A stretch of DNA of 64,000 nt from Penium margaritaceum (lineage: Eukaryota; Streptophyta; Zygnematophyceae; Desmidiales; Peniaceae). Numbering within the stretch: position 1 is the first letter of the stretch; every line of letters starts with the position of its first letter. The stretch is from contig SZWC01001183.1 of NCBI GenBank assembly GCA_023375785.1, forward strand, positions 23,692-87,691. The letters run 5' to 3'. The position numbers and the translations under genes were made by a program. The notes beneath the pieces were generated by a model, which ran no database searches, was not told the origin of the DNA, and was given only the letters and a program-made list of their open reading frames with translations. This document shows positions 37,141-49,478 of this stretch, one piece after another.

Positions 37141-37199
37141 CATTGCGATGACAATAATGCAGACACTAGAGCCCCCTGCACCTCTACAGCAACCACATG

Positions 37200-38640
37200 G
37201 AGAGATTATCCACTACAATGGTTTTGTCAACAGAATCCAGATGGGATATTTTGTGGATTCTTGGTTTCAAAACTCTTGGAATCTAGACAAGTATGGATTG
37301 ATGGAGGTCGCAGGAATCTTTTGGCATGAGGAACAAGTTGTTGTGCCAGACTCGTGAGACCTTCGAGCAAAGATTATCTCCCAGTTCCACAACCCACCGA
37401 TGGTAGGTCATGTGGGACCTCGAAAGATCGGACAGGGACTCTCCGACCACTATTGGTGGCTAGGATATGGTGTTGATATCCGTGAATACAGCATGACATG
37501 CGGCCCATGTCTTTGGAATAAGGCTAGTAACAAAAAGCCTGTTGGACTCCTCCGATAGCTTCCCATTTGTGGGACTCCATAAGAGTGCGTCATCATGGTC
37601 TCCATTTCTGGTCTTCTAGACACGGCCCATGGCCACGATACAATACTAGTGGTTGTGGATCTTCTAACGAAGATAGCACGCTTCACTCCTACAACCACTG
37701 ATGTGAATGTAGAGGAGACCGCTCGTCTCTTCTTTTAGGGTATCGTAAAGTACCACGGCTTACTGTTGCGCATTATCTCTGATTGAGGTATAAAATTTGT
37801 CAGTAAGTTATGGCAAAAGATGCACGAGTACTTTGAGAGCGAGTCGCAAAATGTCAATAGCATTTCACCCTTAAACTGATGGACAAACAAAGAGCATGAG
37901 CCGCACTCTGGAATAAATGCTCCGCATATACGTGGACCCTGCCATGAATGACAGGTATGCATTTCTAGCACCGGTAGAGTTTTTGGTGAATAACTCGGTG
38001 AAGGAGTCTACACAGTTCACACCGTTTGTGTTGAATTGTGGTCGGCATCCAGTGGTGCCCTCTTCATTGGTGAAGACTGGGAGTAGAGGAGAATAGGTTC
38101 CTTCTACTCAAGCCTTTTTGAGCGCATAGACTCCTTGTTACAGGAGGCGAAGGGTCACCTTCAAGCTCCTCAGGAACAACGAAAGGCATATGCCGACAAA
38201 AGTCACCGTGAGGTCTTGTTTGACATCGGTGACAAAGTGCTGATTAGCACAAAGAATCTTTGGCTAAAGTTTCTAGGGGCACGAAAACTGTTACTGAAGT
38301 GGATTGGGCCGTTTCCCATCATTGCATGCATTGGGCCAGTGGCATACCGATTGCTGCTTCGGCCGAGTATGAAGATACCTGACGTATTTTATGTGAGCCT
38401 GTTGGCTCCACACACAGCACAGGGAACCATTCAACCACCACCGACAGTCCTTGCTGCCGATGGCCAATACAGAGTTCTTTGTCTACCCCAACACTGAGAG
38501 CATAATCTCCGGTAATGGGTTGTTAGGGAATACCTCTTTCATTGGGCCGGATGTGGACCTAAACATAACTCATAGGAGCCCGAATCTCAGTTGCCCATGG
38601 GGTGGTCAATGAGTGTCGGAGCAAGTTCACTACTTGTACA
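37200..38640 (+). pseudogene. gypsy-4 integrase and chromodomain remnant
   Basis: The zinc-binding region lies around 37380-37550. The core is at 37620-37920 (HDTILVVVDLLTKIARFTP, then a TDGQT-like block). The C-terminal GDKVLISTKNL block with LKWIGPFPI is at 38220-38330, and VFYVSLLAPH at 38385-38415. The chromodomain follows at about 38510-38605 (VVREYLFHWAGCGPKHNS then EPESQLP). In chromoviruses this C-terminal domain is known to steer integration to particular chromatin. Confidence 0.85.
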
Positions 38641-38956
38641 GATCGACGCATGTGAGGGGGCACCACCTAATACAAAAATGTGACCAACATACCCGCAGGG
38701 CGGCATTCATGGATTGCGACCATAGGAGGTTGGGGGCGCCCAACATAGTTGTCGCGCGGACTCCCCAGCCTAAAGGGGGGAGGCCGCTAGCCGTGCTGAC
38801 CAACAAGCTACAGCTTAGGTTCAAGTGCCATGCATGTGTTCATGTTTAGCCGGTGATTGAAATCATTGAATTTCTTTCACAATGTTGATGACTCACTATC
38901 TTATAATCTTGCTTGTTGTTCATGAACCGAGAAGGTTCATACTAAGTGGGGAGGAA

Positions 38957-39664
38957 TGTAGCGGGAGGGCTGGTTCAACCCTTCCTCCTTGCTGAAGCGA
39001 GGGGTGGTTGCGCACCACCCCTCGCGTCAGCAAGGGCTGGCCAAAGGCCAGCACTTCGCTAGCCGCTGGCCAACTGACTGCCAGTCGGCTGGACGGCCGG
39101 TGGCCGGCCAAGTGACCGGCCGGCCACCAGCCGGCCAGTCGCCAGCCGCAGATCGCGGCTTGAGCCCGATCGGCGACTGAGGGGCTGCAAGGGCCTGGAG
39201 GGCAAGGCCTCGTGGCCTCGTGTCCTTGCCCCCGCTCGCCCTCCTCGCAAGTGAGTGAGCAAGTACGAGGGAGGGGTACAAGGGACGAGACATGAGAGAG
39301 GCAAGAGCCCTGGCGCAAAATTGCCAGGGTGCCTCGTACGTGACGACTTTGTCCCACAATGTCAAAAACGTAAATCAAAGTTTGTCTGCGACAAAATTTG
39401 ACTTAACACAATGGAATAACTTGTGCGAACACATGAGTTTGAGGTAAAAACCCCCGGTTTGGGTCCCAAAGCCAGGGTTAGGGTTAAAAACGGAAATGGG
39501 CCTCCAAAGACTCGAAACATTCGAGTCTCCTTACTCTGGGTCGTTGATGACGATTGCCCCTCTGTCCTGCAAAGGGGTTAAACCCCTGACACGGACTGAG
39601 AATGCCATTATGCTAACCCCGACAATGACTTCAGAGGAGGAGCTAGAGGTTCCAGCCCGTTATA
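38957..39664 (+). repeat. 3' LTR of gypsy-4
   Basis: Begins TGTAGCGGGAGGG right after the purine tract and ends ...CCCGTTATA before CATAG. Colinear with 31085-31781; in the first 100 bases I count about ten differences, all transitions. Confidence 0.92.
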
Positions 39665-39855
39665 CATAGGGCTTCATCATGTTTTATTTCCCCTTGTAAC
39701 ATGTCTAGTAGTAGCTGCCACAATCGAGAGAAAGATGTATTTTATCTCAACGATGTAACAATTGCTAATCGTATGTAAAACTTGGTATATGTGACTAACG
39801 TCATCATTTGTTTTTTACCTTGCAACTAAACCCATACACCATCCACATTCCACCT

Positions 39856-39913
39856 GGTGTAACACGAAGGAGTTTTGCAAAATATATTGTACAAAACTCC
39901 TTCGTGTTACACC
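39856..39913. repeat. perfect 22-bp inverted repeat with 14-base loop
   Basis: Arm 39856-39877 (GGTGTAACACGAAGGAGTTTTG) is exactly complementary to 39892-39913. It lies about 190 bases past the gypsy-4 3' end. The loop is AT-rich (CAAAATATATTGTA). It could be a small hairpin RNA source, a foldback element scar or a chance product of local inversion. Confidence 0.95.
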
Positions 39914-42900
39914 GAGCGGAGATGTTTGATCAAAACAATGATGTAAGTATGGTGTCTCCACCGTTGCTCTTATGGTATCTTGGATTTCTTCAAAATAAAT
40001 GAGAACTTGTAAGAAAATCAACCTTTTTGCATTACATGAAGGCTACATTATGTGAAAGTTCCAGATGTGAACATTGTTGAGAAGTCTCTGTGCACTTTTC
40101 TCATCTAATGGTAACACATGGTTATGACAGTTCACTCCTCTTCATTTACTGGAAATAAAATAAACAAATGTGTTCATTGCATCCTATTCTGGACAACTTG
40201 GTTCGAGTGTTGTGGTCATTAGGTCAGTTCAGTATTCACGAATGTTAAACAATGACATTTGTAAAATCCATGCCCATGCGCTCACTATGCGTTGATGTTG
40301 TCTCCATGAAACTTGATGAAGATGTTTTATCATGGTTAAAAAGGGAGCTTTGTGGAATGATTTTGCACATGGAAAGAGAGAAGACACCATAATGTTCATA
40401 AGTAACTTGCCCAACACATCAGAACCTCGATGCATGATCTCCGAGGAAAATGATGTATCAGTTTGATCAACTTTAATAGTTTTCAAAGATGAATCAAGGT
40501 ATAAAAATACAAAATAATTAAGAGGATGGGATTTAATGGCTTTTGTCTGGTTTTGCATAAGTTAATCAAGGTCCACGTAAACAATTTACTCTTATTATCA
40601 TTACACTAGTGGGTCCCACCAGAAAATTATCATGTGCAACATAATCATGCATGAAAAGTGTACCTCCATACTTTCTCTCTAGTTGTAAAGGTTTGGATGG
40701 GAAGCATCACATCATAAACAAAGCATCCCAAGAAAACTAATGTTGTTGTGGGTCTCTTACCATCAATCTATCTTGCCCAACAGCCCCTGGATCAGGGACT
40801 TGTTTTAGCCATTCAAAGAGGCCGACCATTGGTACAATCCCCCCACCCAAGATTGGACCAGCCTTGGTGGTTAGAAAGGGAAGGAAACCTTGTTGCTTTC
40901 ATAAAATGCAACAAACTAGAAATAAAGCTCAGCAGACTAGGCCCTAACACTTTGATCTATGGTATTCAATGCTCAGCCCATCATGTGCAACCACCCATAG
41001 GCTAGGGGTCCATTAAAGCCATGTTGAGAGGCCGATCTTCGCTACACTACTGCAAGCATAATTGGTGATATGTCGATGATTATAGCACTGGTGTTTGGTG
41101 CAAAACATGGAAGGGAATAACACGTGGAGAGGGGAAGGGAAAGCTTTGCCATAACTCGTTGTATGGTGACATAACTTCAGTAGTTGTTCTCAAACATATT
41201 CATTTGGTTAGATTGCACTCTTATCGTACCTCATTTCTCCCCTCAAGGCTTAGCCTGAAGTTGATCGTTACCTCACCCTAGAGGAGGGGAGGGCTTTGCA
41301 CGAGGCCGAAGGTGTATTTAGGAGGCTCTGCATAGGAGTGTGAACCACAATCCTATGCTGATGGACCGCTAAAGGACGATCTTTCTTGACAATGATTCTT
41401 CCATTGACCACAATGACTCTCACCGATCACGGTCACATTTGGAAGCAAAAAACACGTGTAGACTATGGAACAGGCAAAAGATGACGGATGATCATAAATA
41501 GGAAAGAGATGGTTTGAGAATACCAAAGCAAAACAAACCAAGTAATGCAAACGAGCAGAAAAGGTACAATAGTAAGAAGGTTTGCAAAGTGTGAATCGCG
41601 CAAAAGTTGGATGGCTTGACTTTGATGGTCGGAGGGAAATGCAAATAGCCAGGATCAAAGAGCAAAAGCAGACCTGGGATTCAGAATGAGACTGAGAATT
41701 ACAATCCTATGTGGTGCTTCCTAAACACACCCTAAGATTAGATCTTGGTGAAATCTGAACGTTGGGAGGGGGGGATAATGGACATCCATGCGTGCCTTGT
41801 CCTTGTTCACACCATGTCGAAGAAAAATTAAAGAGGGTTTTGCTCATCAAATCCAGGATCACATAGATTTGGCTCTAAGATGTGTTATCGAGTCACAAAA
41901 TGAAACATGTAAGATAATCTGGTTCTGGTGGTTACTACAATGGAGTTACTACGTGTCACTTATTCACCCACTGTAGAGTTTTTTGCCCTCAATGAAAGTA
42001 TCATTCATGGAAGTACAGTGTTTTTCATTACATGGAGATGACACGTGTGAGTTCTTTGACAAGACCGATGTGCATGCTAGGCAAAGCTGCTTCAGTAAAG
42101 AAGTTTCAAAACAGATGCAAAATATTAAAATGCCGAAAACATGGTCATCATAAAGCACGGTTCAAGAGATCTAGTGGAGGACCATTTGGCAGGACATCTT
42201 TAGATCATAGTACGTTGCAAGCCTCAAGAATTCAAATGCGGGTGCGAGCGGGTGGTGCACGCAAAGTGCGAATAGGGTTACATAGTATCAGAGCAAAAGA
42301 ATCCACATTTGTATCTCATAAGGTAGTCTGGTCAACTGTCCTTATTCTAGACATAGAAATACTAGCCAATCATAAAGGTTACAATCCTAAAACATGGGCT
42401 TTACATTCCAATTATGCGTAAATTACAAAACAAATGTAATTATTTCCCATGTTTAAGGTTATATAGCATGTCTTTCACCTGGAACGATCATAAAAAAGCT
42501 ATTTGTGTTCTTACCATTCTTACCCCAGATCAGTACTTTTGCTGGTCCAATGAAAACATTAACCGTAGGGATTGGATCCAAATCATAGTGTCCTTTGTTT
42601 CCTTATTGGCGTCACTTTACTGGTTCCATGATGTCCGGTGTGTTGTTTATGAAAATGTTGTAGGATTTCAAGTCCGACTGTCCTACTCTTACATCTGCAA
42701 TAATCTTTGCTTTGTCATTTGAAGACACGTTAGAAACGTGACCGATCCACTAATCATGATGTTGTTACAACATCTTCTTGCAGCGAACCAATTATAACAG
42801 GTTACTATGTGACCCAAAAATCTATTGAAAGGTGCCATTCACTTTTCACTACTAAAGATACAGAATAGATCAATCGCACGATGCAAATGTACAAATGATG

Positions 42901-43426
42901 TGGCATGTCTCTTGAATTGTCTGAAACGTACATGTTGGATCGCTAGTGTACGTGTCGGCTCGTTGAATGAAGGAACGTCGAGCGGGTAGCTTCACTCCAT
43001 ACTTAATTTTGTGACTTGAGCACATGAGCTCAATCAAAGAGAACATCATCCTTTTATGATGCTACAACCCTCACGATGAGGCAATGAATCGATGTAAATT
43101 CATAGACTTTTATTGTAGGGCTTCATTCATTTCCATCTTGATCTTTTATTGATGTTTCATTCTACGTGTAGGAGGGAAAAGGTTTGAATGAGCGGGACTG
43201 CAACCTGAGGTCCATCAAACTTGCTCTAATCGATGTCCGCCTTTAACGCGCATCTATCCTCAAATTTTGGAAGAACGTATACCAATAATTTTGTTCGTGT
43301 TGTGAAGCACCCGCGTATCCTTGCTCAAAAGCGATTCGGCGCTGCACCAGGTAGGAGCGTCCAAAAGTGTTCTTTTTTTATTCCATGACCTTCATGGGAA
43401 AAAGAAGGTCCTTCAAAGTTTGATGT
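39914..43426. other. no identified gene; possible decayed LTR-element traces
   Basis: Short frames only. At 42283-42294 TAGTATCAGAGC resembles the Met-tRNA primer site. Just before it, the frame 42032-42421 holds CKILKCRKHGHHKARF, which recalls a zinc knuckle. These two hints suggest retroelement debris, but the order (knuckle before primer site) argues against one element. Confidence 0.35.
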
Positions 43427-43780
43427 ATGTCTGAATTTGGTGGACCGTGGTTTGAGAAAAATTTTAACATAATTGTTCAGGTGACAGGGGTACAGATCGG
43501 AGGCTTTGAATTTGATTTTGATTCTATGATCTTGCGCTTTCAGAAAGTGGGACGCAAAACGGTGATATATTCTGTGAACACTCTTGAGCACCACAATTAC
43601 GCCATTTGCTTTGCAAAAGGTTTGTTTGAAATAATTGTTCACGCATTGATGTTACATGGACTCCCGATGATTGTATGCCAATGTGGCGGGCCTCCCAACA
43701 TCTCTGAGGAAAAAAAAAAGCAATTGGAGGGTTTCTTTTCAGACGTACAACGTTTGGATGTTCATCGAGATATCTTCTAA
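43427..43780 (+). other. unrecognised open frame of 117 codons
   Basis: A plus-strand frame with even amino-acid composition and mixed hydrophobic and charged blocks (VQVTGVQIGGFEFDFDSM, then GGPPNISEEKKKQLEGF). It lies just upstream of gypsy-3. I do not recognise a family. It could be host-derived debris, an unseen element part or chance. Confidence 0.25.
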
Positions 43781-44459
43781 AAAAATGCTATTTCATTATA
43801 ACTAGCGGCTGGATGGAAGTCATTGCTGGAAGATGATACATCAATCGATTTCTGTTCAAATATCTAGATTTCAACCTCCAAACGGACATTGTGTTGTGCT
43901 GGTCTCTGAGCATGATGGACGGCTGTCGACTTGCCATAGGCCGAAACGCCAAGCGTCCTTCAATTCAGGGGTGGCTTGTGAGGAACAAGGGAACAACAAG
44001 AGGGTATTTGGCGGACTAAGTTCACGTTCTGCACTCGTTTGAACCCATTATGTTTGGGCGCAAAATGAGACTTAACATCTAAATCAGATGGTGATTTGAA
44101 CAGGTCCTCGGTGATGGAGTAGTAGAACGTGCCGATGCACGCAAACCCTGAAGTGACAACAAACCTTAGCGTTGGGGGCTTTGCGGTAGCTGGAACTACC
44201 CCTACGGCTTGAGCAACCAATCCGGTCACAAAACCGATGGCGACAAACCAGCTGCCCCTGTCGACAGCCTCGACAAGGTCAGTAGGGACGACAGATAACA
44301 CAAGACGAAAGGCGCGGATCAACAAGTAATTGGTAAATAGGATCTTCGCAATCGAGGGCATGAACAGATACTTGCCTTAGCAACTCAACGTCGCGATGGA
44401 GGCACTTCGCAACACAAGCGTGCGTAAAGCAGTGCTCGTCAAGAGAAATCACTAGCTCT

Positions 44460-45260
44460 CGAGCAAACCCAATCTTTGTCCAGCTCCACCAAAACCATTT
44501 GATCCTACAGACTCAAGAGGACTCACGGTTTGGCTGTGGTTGACATGTTTGGAAGTGTACTTCACAGATGTTGGGGTCAATAACGAACATAAGAAAACTG
44601 ACCTCGTGGTCGCGCTTTTGGCGTGGCACGGCATTAAGTCGGTGGTCTGACCTAAAGAGCATCCAACGACAGTAAGAGACCGGCGGAGCAACATCAACAA
44701 CTTACGGCGCCCATCTCACATCACCGACCATATTGTTCTACCCTTGGAGGAGATCAACTCGTAGTGGCAAGACACGCTGACGCCACCAACCGACTGGAAC
44801 GAACTCCGGTGTGTGATGCTTGCACGCTTTGGACGACTAAATGAAAATTCACACGCATGGTCTAAACTACAACGTTTACATCAATAGTCCAGTGTTACGA
44901 TGTATACACGAAGATTTTGCGAGATCATCACCGGATCAGACATCGCCCCTGATGAACTCTGTTTTCACCACAACAACAGCCTAAAGCGAGATATCTGGTG
45001 TGCAATCGTTATTTTCAATATCCATAAAAACTTTCAACGGATGATGGCACCAACACAAATGATCAGCAGCATCGACTACAGCACTCTAATACAGGAATAT
45101 TAGGGCTGGTGACCTCCTAACCACAATAATTGTGGAAGTGGAAAGACCCGGTCGGTGGACTCCTTGACTCCGTTGGAATTAGACACCGTTGACGAGAGAG
45201 AGACACGAACCTGCTACAACTGTAGAAAAGTCACGCACATCAATCGAAACTGTCGAAGCA
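44460..45260 (+). pseudogene. gypsy-3 gag with zinc knuckle
   Basis: CPAPPKPFDPTDSRG (44480-44525) then the capsid block LTVWLWLTCLEVYFTDVGV, with further capsid-like sequence to about 45100 (WNELRCVMLARFGRL; SVTMYTRRFCEII). At 45208-45250 an intact CX2CX4HX4C knuckle, CYNCRKVTHINRNC, is followed by a Lys-rich tail. A minus-strand 133-codon frame at 43960-44361 is antisense to the region before this gag. Confidence 0.78.
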
Positions 45261-45479
45261 AGCAACATGCCAAGAAAGGGGGGAAGTCGTAGAAAAATGA
45301 GTCGGGAAACGATAGAGGGCAAGTGTAAAAGGCGGAACTCTTGTCCGCGAGGAGCGATGTGCACCAAACGATCACCCATCTGAATGGCCCACATCACCGT
45401 AGAGGGCTTTCTAAATCGCAAAGTTTGACGAGGGGTACAAGGACGACCAACCGGCAATACTGTTGAAAGTTCAACCTAA

Positions 45480-46020
45480 AAAATGTAGAAGTCGTGGAAC
45501 GGTACTAGCTCTGTTGGATAAAGGAGCCTCGGATAGCTTCGTGAGCAATGACATGGTTTGAAAGCTAGGTTTGCAGACTGCACCACGGGTGTTTGAAGGA
45601 AAAACCATCAACAAGAGGCTACAGATGCAGAGACTCCAAGAACCACTACGGCCACAAGTGGGAAATATTTGAGATGTAACTGACTTGAGGTCTTGCCTAA
45701 TGAACAACCACAAAACATCCTGGGACGATGTTTCCTGTACCAACATAATTTGTAAGTCGAATGGAACAGTGGCGTCGTCTACGTGGAGATATACGTTGCA
45801 AAACAACAACTTTTGTATGTGGGACGGAATCCGAGAGCGGAAGCAGTAGAGATGGAAGTAGTAGAGGAAGCCACAGAAGCCAAAAGGTGACAGCCGGTAT
45901 AGCTGATACCATTCAACGTACTCAAGCAAAGTATACGGAGAGGAGCTCATGCGCGGCTCATTCATCTCGAGCCAATAGAAGAAGAAGTGGCAGTAGCTGA
46001 CTCACCATCGGCCTCATCGG
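45480..46020 (+). pseudogene. gypsy-3 protease region
   Basis: ALLDKGASDSFVSNDMV (about 45507-45555) corresponds to the retropepsin ALLDSGATHSFIS motif, followed by RVFEGKTINKRLQ. The rest is decayed up to the start of RT near 46180. Confidence 0.7.
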
Positions 46021-46188
46021 CCTTGACATAATTCGCGATGGTACCCAAAGAGTTCGCACCACTCATCGAAGAGTTTGCGAATGTCTCCTCCAATGAACTC
46101 CCCAAAACCTTTTCATTCTCAGCGAGGCATCGACCATCGCATCCAAATGAAGCTTGTCAGCAGACCTACCGTCCAAGGGGCCTATTGA

Positions 46189-47400
46189 ATGAGCGATCAC
46201 AAGCTGACCAAGCTGAGAAAACAGCTCAACGAGATGCTTGGTCAGGGGTTCATCCACCCATCCACATCACCATATGCTACAAAGGTACTATTCGTAAAAA
46301 CGAAAAGCGACGAGATGCAGATGTGCATGAACTATCAAGCGTTGAACAATGCTACCATGAAGAACCGCTACCCTCTCCCTCGAGCCGACGATATTCTTCG
46401 ACCAACTTCGAGGAGCCCGAAGTTTTAGCAAGAATGACTTACACAACAGATTTTACCAGATACGCGTAGCAGTTGCCAATATGAAGAAGACAACATTCCG
46501 GACTTGGTACGGGCACTTTGAGTTCACGGTCATGCCGTTTGGACTCACAAACGCCCCAGCGACAATTATGGCGGCAATGAACATCATTTTCCATCCACAC
46601 CTTGACAATTTTGTAGTGGTATACCTTGACAACATTCTGGTGTACAACCGCACCTCGGAGGAGCATGATGGAGAAGTCCAAAAAGTCCTTGAAGTTTTGC
46701 AGAGAGAGAATTTTTTTATAATCTTGTAATGCGACTTCTGTCATTGTTCGATTGAGTTTTTGGGTCACATCATCAACGGTGGACAGATCACCATAGAATA
46801 AAAAAAGTGGTAGCAGTCGCTAATCGGCCAACTCTAGCCAAAGTTTGAGACATTCAAGTTTTCTCAGATTCTACAAGTGCTACCAGCGATTCGTGTGAGT
46901 GTCAATGCTTCTTTCCGACCTCAATCGAAAAAAAAATGAGTGGCGGTGGGGGGATATCAAACAAGAAGCGTTCACTGCTTTGCGGAACGCTATGACCTCG
47001 GCGTTAGCCTTACGATTAGCCGATCCAACGATTGACTACGTCATGGCTATGGATGCATCAGACCAAGCCATTGGCGGGATTCTTGTACAAGATCACGTAA
47101 ATGGCAAGAAATCGGTCGCCTACATGCCTCGAAAAATGTAAGGACCGGAACTTAACGACACCGTTCATTAAAAAGGATATGTTGGCGGTCGTGCACACCT
47201 CCAAGACGTGGCGATGCTACCTAGAGTCGCCGATGCATCGTGCGCACTGACCACCACGCATTGAAATATTTGAAGACGCAGCCGAATCTTAATCGATGTC
47301 AAACCGGATGGATGGAATTCCCCGAGTTCTGGTTCGACTACAAAATCGAGTCTCGGCCAGGAATAACCAATCCGGTCAATGCACTCAGCCGTTGACCAGA
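46189..47400 (+). pseudogene. gypsy-3 reverse transcriptase and RNase H remnant
   Basis: RT blocks: HKLTKLRKQLNEMLGQGFIH (46195-46255), SPYATKVLFVKTK, MCMNYQALNNATMKNRYPLP (46320-46380), FTVMPFGLTNAPAT (46523-46565), and the VVYLDNILVY catalytic region near 46615-46645. RNase H: MAMDASDQAIGGILVQDH (47043-47095), VAYMPRKM, then DHHALKYLKTQPNLNR (about 47250-47300) and SRPGITNPVNALSR near 47350-47395. Very similar in order and wording to gypsy-1 and gypsy-5. Confidence 0.88.
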
Positions 47401-47519
47401 TTTCACATCGAACGTAGCAACCCTACAGTTGTAGCGAGACCCTTAATTCGAGTGACTATTCGCACGAGGCTACAATCAACATGGCAAATCTAATAAAATC
47501 AAGTTATAGTTTGACGCAC

Positions 47520-48460
47520 CCTCCTGGCGACATCGATTTACTTACCAAGTGGTCGTTCTCCCAAACGACAAACTCCGCCATATGCTACTCAAATAATGCC
47601 ATGACACCGGTCCAGGTGGACACTTCAGAGAGGACAAGACATTGAAAGAGACGGCAAAAAACCACTGGTGGGGCAAAATGCAATCCGACGTGGTCAACTT
47701 CTACAAAACCTGCGACACTTGTCACAGACAAAAATCTCATCGCATGAGGCCACCCAGACTTCTGCAACCGCTCCCGTTGCGACAAAACCGTGGGCAGAGA
47801 TCTCTATGGACTTCATCACCGGATTGCCAGTCACGCTCGAGGGATATGACGCCATCCTCGTGGTTGTCGACAGGTTTTCTAAAATGTCCCACATCATCCC
47901 GACAACGACCACCGTCACAGTCGAAGGAATGGCACGATTGTTTCTAAAGAACATCGTACGGCTACTCGCAGTACCAAAAACCATCACATGCGACAGAGAT
48001 AGTTGATTTACGAGCGATTGTTGCGCAAACTGATGACTTGCTACGGAAACAGAATTCAACATTCGACGGCTATTCATCCTCAAACCGATGGTCAAATCGA
48101 GCGAATAAACCAGACGCACGAACAACTACTCTGAACGCTACACGAACCTCATGGGATGGATTAGGCACAAGAAACTCACGACCGCCAAAACTGCATATGT
48201 TTCGGCAGTTTCCACCGCAACAAGTAAAACTCCATATGAAGTGGTGTATGGAAAAATTCCTGCCAAACTTGCTCGACTACAAAGTCGCAGCATTATTCCA
48301 GCAGTTGACGTTCAACGATGCGACTTCACCACCGTCTGGGAGGAAACACGGCAGACTCTCGCGAAGACACAAGCAGTGATGAAGCAAGCAACTAACCGAC
48401 ATCGCAACGACGACATCTTCATCGCTGGTGATCGCTGGTCACCGAACATCAAGCTTTGAG
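47520..48460 (+). pseudogene. gypsy-3 integrase remnant
   Basis: Zinc-binding region with HHWWGKMQ-like block and KTCDTCHRQKS (47660-47735). Core: PWAEISMDFITGLPV (47790-47833), VVVDRFSKMSHIIPTTTT (47858-47915) and VPKTITCDRDS (47970-48003), then HPQTDGQIERIN-like sequence near 48070. C-terminal: ASTATSKTPYEVVYGKIPAKL (48200-48260). Confidence 0.85.
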
Positions 48461-48869
48461 GATCCGACTATTCGAAGCTCAAACCTCGGTAGTTGTGAGC
48501 GTTTGAGATTGAACGCATGCAAACCCCTATGGTTGCGTGGCTTCGGCACTATGCAAGTTCATTCGGTATTTCATGTCAGTAGACTCAAGCACCACTCAGA
48601 CCCCGGAGAGAACTTCCGTGGCAGATGTAAACCCTCTACGCCTCTCATTCAAGAAGATAAAGACACAAAGTGCATCATCAAGGACATCCTTGGCCATCAA
48701 GGACTAGGTAAGAGAATAGAATGTAACGTCAAGTGGTACGGCTACGATGCCACGCACAATAGCTAGGAGCCCTACGATAACCTTCCTGACGCTGATCATC
48801 TTGTCGATGGCTACCACCGCCTTCCCAGGGCCACAATTGTACGTGCATCGGGACGACGCGGGGGCGAAG

Positions 48870-49478
48870 TGTTACGTACCAGATGTACACGAGTCGTAAC
48901 ATTCTCGAGTGGGCATTTCTATTTCTACAAATGACCCATTACGTTATGAGAACCGCGATATTCACTCCGACGGCTGAGGACAAGCTGGCCAACTGCTCCA
49001 CCCTAAGTGGATATTCTCGAACCTTCCGACAGCTTCGACCATTCTTGCGAACCTACGAACAGAAGTGTCACGACATTTTGGTCGACTTCTTGACAACTCT
49101 CAACAGACCCATATTGGTAAACATGCATCGCGCATCTGCACCATCGATACTCTAAGACTCCCGACTTCTCGTCGGACCTTCTCGAATCCGACCAATCACG
49201 ACGTAACTCTGCACGTGTCTCTCGACATCAGGCCCAACGACATCGACTATGCTTCGTTCGTAACTCGTCACGTGTATGTGCATGTTCGATTGTTTTGATA
49301 CTTGTCATGGAATTACACTTTCCACTAATTTGAAATTGCTTAAGTGTCCTAAATTCTAAATTGTGTTTTACATCTTCTACCTGTTCAAAATCCGCTCTCC
49401 GTTCACCATCTACTATCATGGAATCAACATCAAAATCAATACATCGGTTCCGGGCCTTAGTTTGGGTGGCCTAACACG
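48870..49478 (+). repeat. 3' LTR of gypsy-3
   Basis: Starts TGTTACGTACC. Similarity with the gypsy-1 LTR runs for several hundred bases. The end is uncertain between about 49462 and 49478 because the two LTRs diverge there. Confidence 0.75.

Larger units (their letters stand above)
31080..39669 (+). mobile_element. gypsy-4: Ty3/gypsy chromovirus, complete layout, decayed
   Basis: LTR to LTR 31085-39664, flanked by a perfect 5-bp target duplication CATAG (31080-31084 and 39665-39669). Order: 5' LTR, primer site, long leader (31800-32700), gag, protease, RT, RNase H, integrase, chromodomain, purine tract (AGTGGGGAGGAA before 38957) and 3' LTR. The leader holds a purine-rich GACAAGAAGA repeat (about 32255-32330) and a repeated CCGTGGCGGCCTAG (32519 and 32567). 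LTRs are about 85-90 percent identical by eye, with mostly C/T and G/A differences, so this is an old insertion. The coding regions have many breaks; it is a fossil. Its LTR differs from that of gypsy-1 and gypsy-3, so it is another family. Confidence 0.93.
43960..49478 (+). mobile_element. gypsy-3: Ty3/gypsy chromovirus fossil with 3' LTR
   Basis: Plus strand, in canonical order: gag, zinc knuckle, protease, RT, RNase H, integrase, chromodomain (about 48650-48830; VKWYGYDATHNS then EPYDNLPDADHLVDGY), purine-rich GCGGGGGCGAAG, and 3' LTR from 48870. No 5' LTR was found, so the left end is approximate and the element is 5'-truncated or its LTR has decayed. It has many breaks. The chromodomain and LTR match gypsy-1 (3366-6473), so the window holds two members of one family in opposite orientation. 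Confidence 0.88.

Noticed and set aside
42283-42294. Primer binding site of another LTR element
   Set aside because: TAGTATCAGAGC is close to the Met-tRNA site, but no LTR end or correctly ordered coding was found around it, so it is mentioned only as a hint.
43960-44361. 133-codon minus-strand frame
   Set aside because: Antisense to the N-terminal gag region of gypsy-3; no motif of its own.
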